The position numbers and the translations under genes are program-made. This document shows positions 12,272 to 12,903 of a stretch of DNA of 12,903 bases, piece by piece (the stretch's first letter is position 1; the number at the start of each line of letters is the position of its first letter). Below the pieces are notes generated by a model. It worked only from the letters and a program-made list of their open reading frames with translations, was not told where the DNA came from and did not search any database. The stretch is from positions 1-12,903 of the forward strand of contig PLSH01000355.1 in the NCBI GenBank assembly GCA_003165095.1. Reading direction: 5' to 3'. The stretch is from Acidobacteriaceae bacterium. Its GTDB lineage: Bacteria > Acidobacteriota > Terriglobia > Terriglobales > Acidobacteriaceae.

Positions 12272-12903
12272 TTGAAGAAGCGACTGACATTCATGGCGGC
12301 GGTTCTGGCGCTGGTACTCAGCTCGGTTGGTGTTGGCGCGCAGCAGCAGGCGCAAAGCACGATTAGCGTGAACGAGCGAGCGGAGAGGATTCCCAACCTC
12401 GACAAGCTGGTAACGGAGCTAAAGCAATATCACGACTGCACTTGCAAGTGCGGCTGCTACGCGCATGACCTGGATCTGCAGGCGGATCGGGCGATCGCGA
12501 TTCTTCGCCAACGCGCAGCGCATCGCAATTCCAAAGAGAAACTGGCGGTGGTGCTGGATATCGACGAGACTTCGCTCTCGAATTACCAGGAAATGCTTGA
12601 AAACGGATTTGTATTCAACAAGAAGGTTTTCGATGCGTGGGTGGAGACGGCGCAGGCTCCGGCGATTCCGGGATCTCTGCGCATCGACAAGGAGGCCGCG
12701 CGGCTTGGGGTTGCGGTTTTCTTCATTACCGGGCGACCTGACTCGGAGCGCGCGGCGACGGAGAACAATCTTCACGCGCAAGGTTTTAATTATCAACAGT
12801 TAACGCTGCGGCCGGACTCGGCGTTGAAGGAATCGGTGGGCGCATTCAAGTCCGACGCCCGCGCACAGATTGTTGCTGAGGGGTACAAGATTGTGCTTAA
12901 TGT
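12272..12903 (+). CDS. Secreted acid phosphatase, HAD class IIIB (3' end cut by window edge)
   Basis: 210 residues visible, beginning with TTG at 12272-12274, which has AAGGAG 9 nt upstream. The next in-frame ATG (12293) is too far from it. Signal peptide 1-23 or so (KKRLTFMAAVLALVLSSVGVGAQ). The mature chain has LDKLVTELKQYHD, then a CxCxCxC run (Cys56, 58, 60, 62), and the HAD motif I as VLDIDETSLSN (94-104; Asp96, Asp98), with the DxDET form typical of class-B/vegetative-storage-type acid phosphatases. Motif II is VFFITGRPDSERAATENNL. The third-motif region FKSDARAQIVAEGYKIVLN is reached, and the frame leaves the window just before the expected GDQxxDL motif IV. It probably hydrolyses phosphomonoesters outside the cytoplasmic membrane. 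It is divergent from the gph-type gene. Confidence 0.88.
   Translation, partial: MKKRLTFMAAVLALVLSSVGVGAQQQAQSTISVNERAERIPNLDKLVTELKQYHDCTCKCGCYAHDLDLQADRAIAILRQRAAHRNSKEKLAVVLDIDETSLSNYQEMLENGFVFNKKVFDAWVETAQAPAIPGSLRIDKEAARLGVAVFFITGRPDSERAATENNLHAQGFNYQQLTLRPDSALKESVGAFKSDARAQIVAEGYKIVLN

Overview
The window looks like a piece of an Acidobacteriota chromosome (class Terriglobia/Acidobacteriia or close). This rests on the GC-rich, mixed-strand layout with roomy intergenic gaps, a large Oar-like TonB-dependent receptor with an N-terminal carboxypeptidase-regulatory-like domain, several secreted proteins of lineage-restricted type, TTG starts behind good ribosome binding sites, and intergenic palindromes with a GGCACGACTGAAGTCGTGCC core that I associate with acidobacterial genomes. 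This is inference from gene content; no rRNA or other taxonomic marker is present.

Left part (1-2600), all on the minus strand: a tRNA-dihydrouridine synthase cut by the left edge, preceded by rpmE (ribosomal protein L31) with a clear sigma70-type promoter, a 90-residue two-helix membrane protein, and a secreted SGNH/GDSL hydrolase whose true start is probably a TTG. Divergent from it at 2622 is a DnaC/IstB-type AAA+ ATPase with an N-terminal cysteine pair module (a helicase-loader-like protein).

Middle (3387-6660): a 374-bp gap holds a mosaic of palindromes and an exact 42-bp direct repeat. It is followed by a tiny membrane protein (minus), a single-pass DUF2393-like protein that seems to be leaderless, a secreted coiled-coil/OmpA-like protein that has lost the peptidoglycan-binding residues of the OmpA domain, a chain of stem-loops ending in a textbook intrinsic terminator, and a small secreted protein of unknown function.

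Right part (6687-12151), all minus: in transcription order a phosphoglycolate-phosphatase-type HAD hydrolase, the Oar/TonB-dependent receptor, a membrane-anchored beta-solenoid protein with FFG repeats, and a TIGR01777/SulA-type epimerase. Divergent at the far right is a secreted class-IIIB HAD acid phosphatase with a TTG start and an unusual CxCxCxC motif, cut by the window end.

I see no defence island, CRISPR array, prophage, transposase or biosynthetic cluster. The unusual material is at smaller scale: the palindromic mosaic, three genes with a -10-like hexamer 6-7 nt before the start codon and no Shine-Dalgarno, the degenerate OmpA domain, the beta-solenoid protein and the Cys-alternating acid phosphatase.
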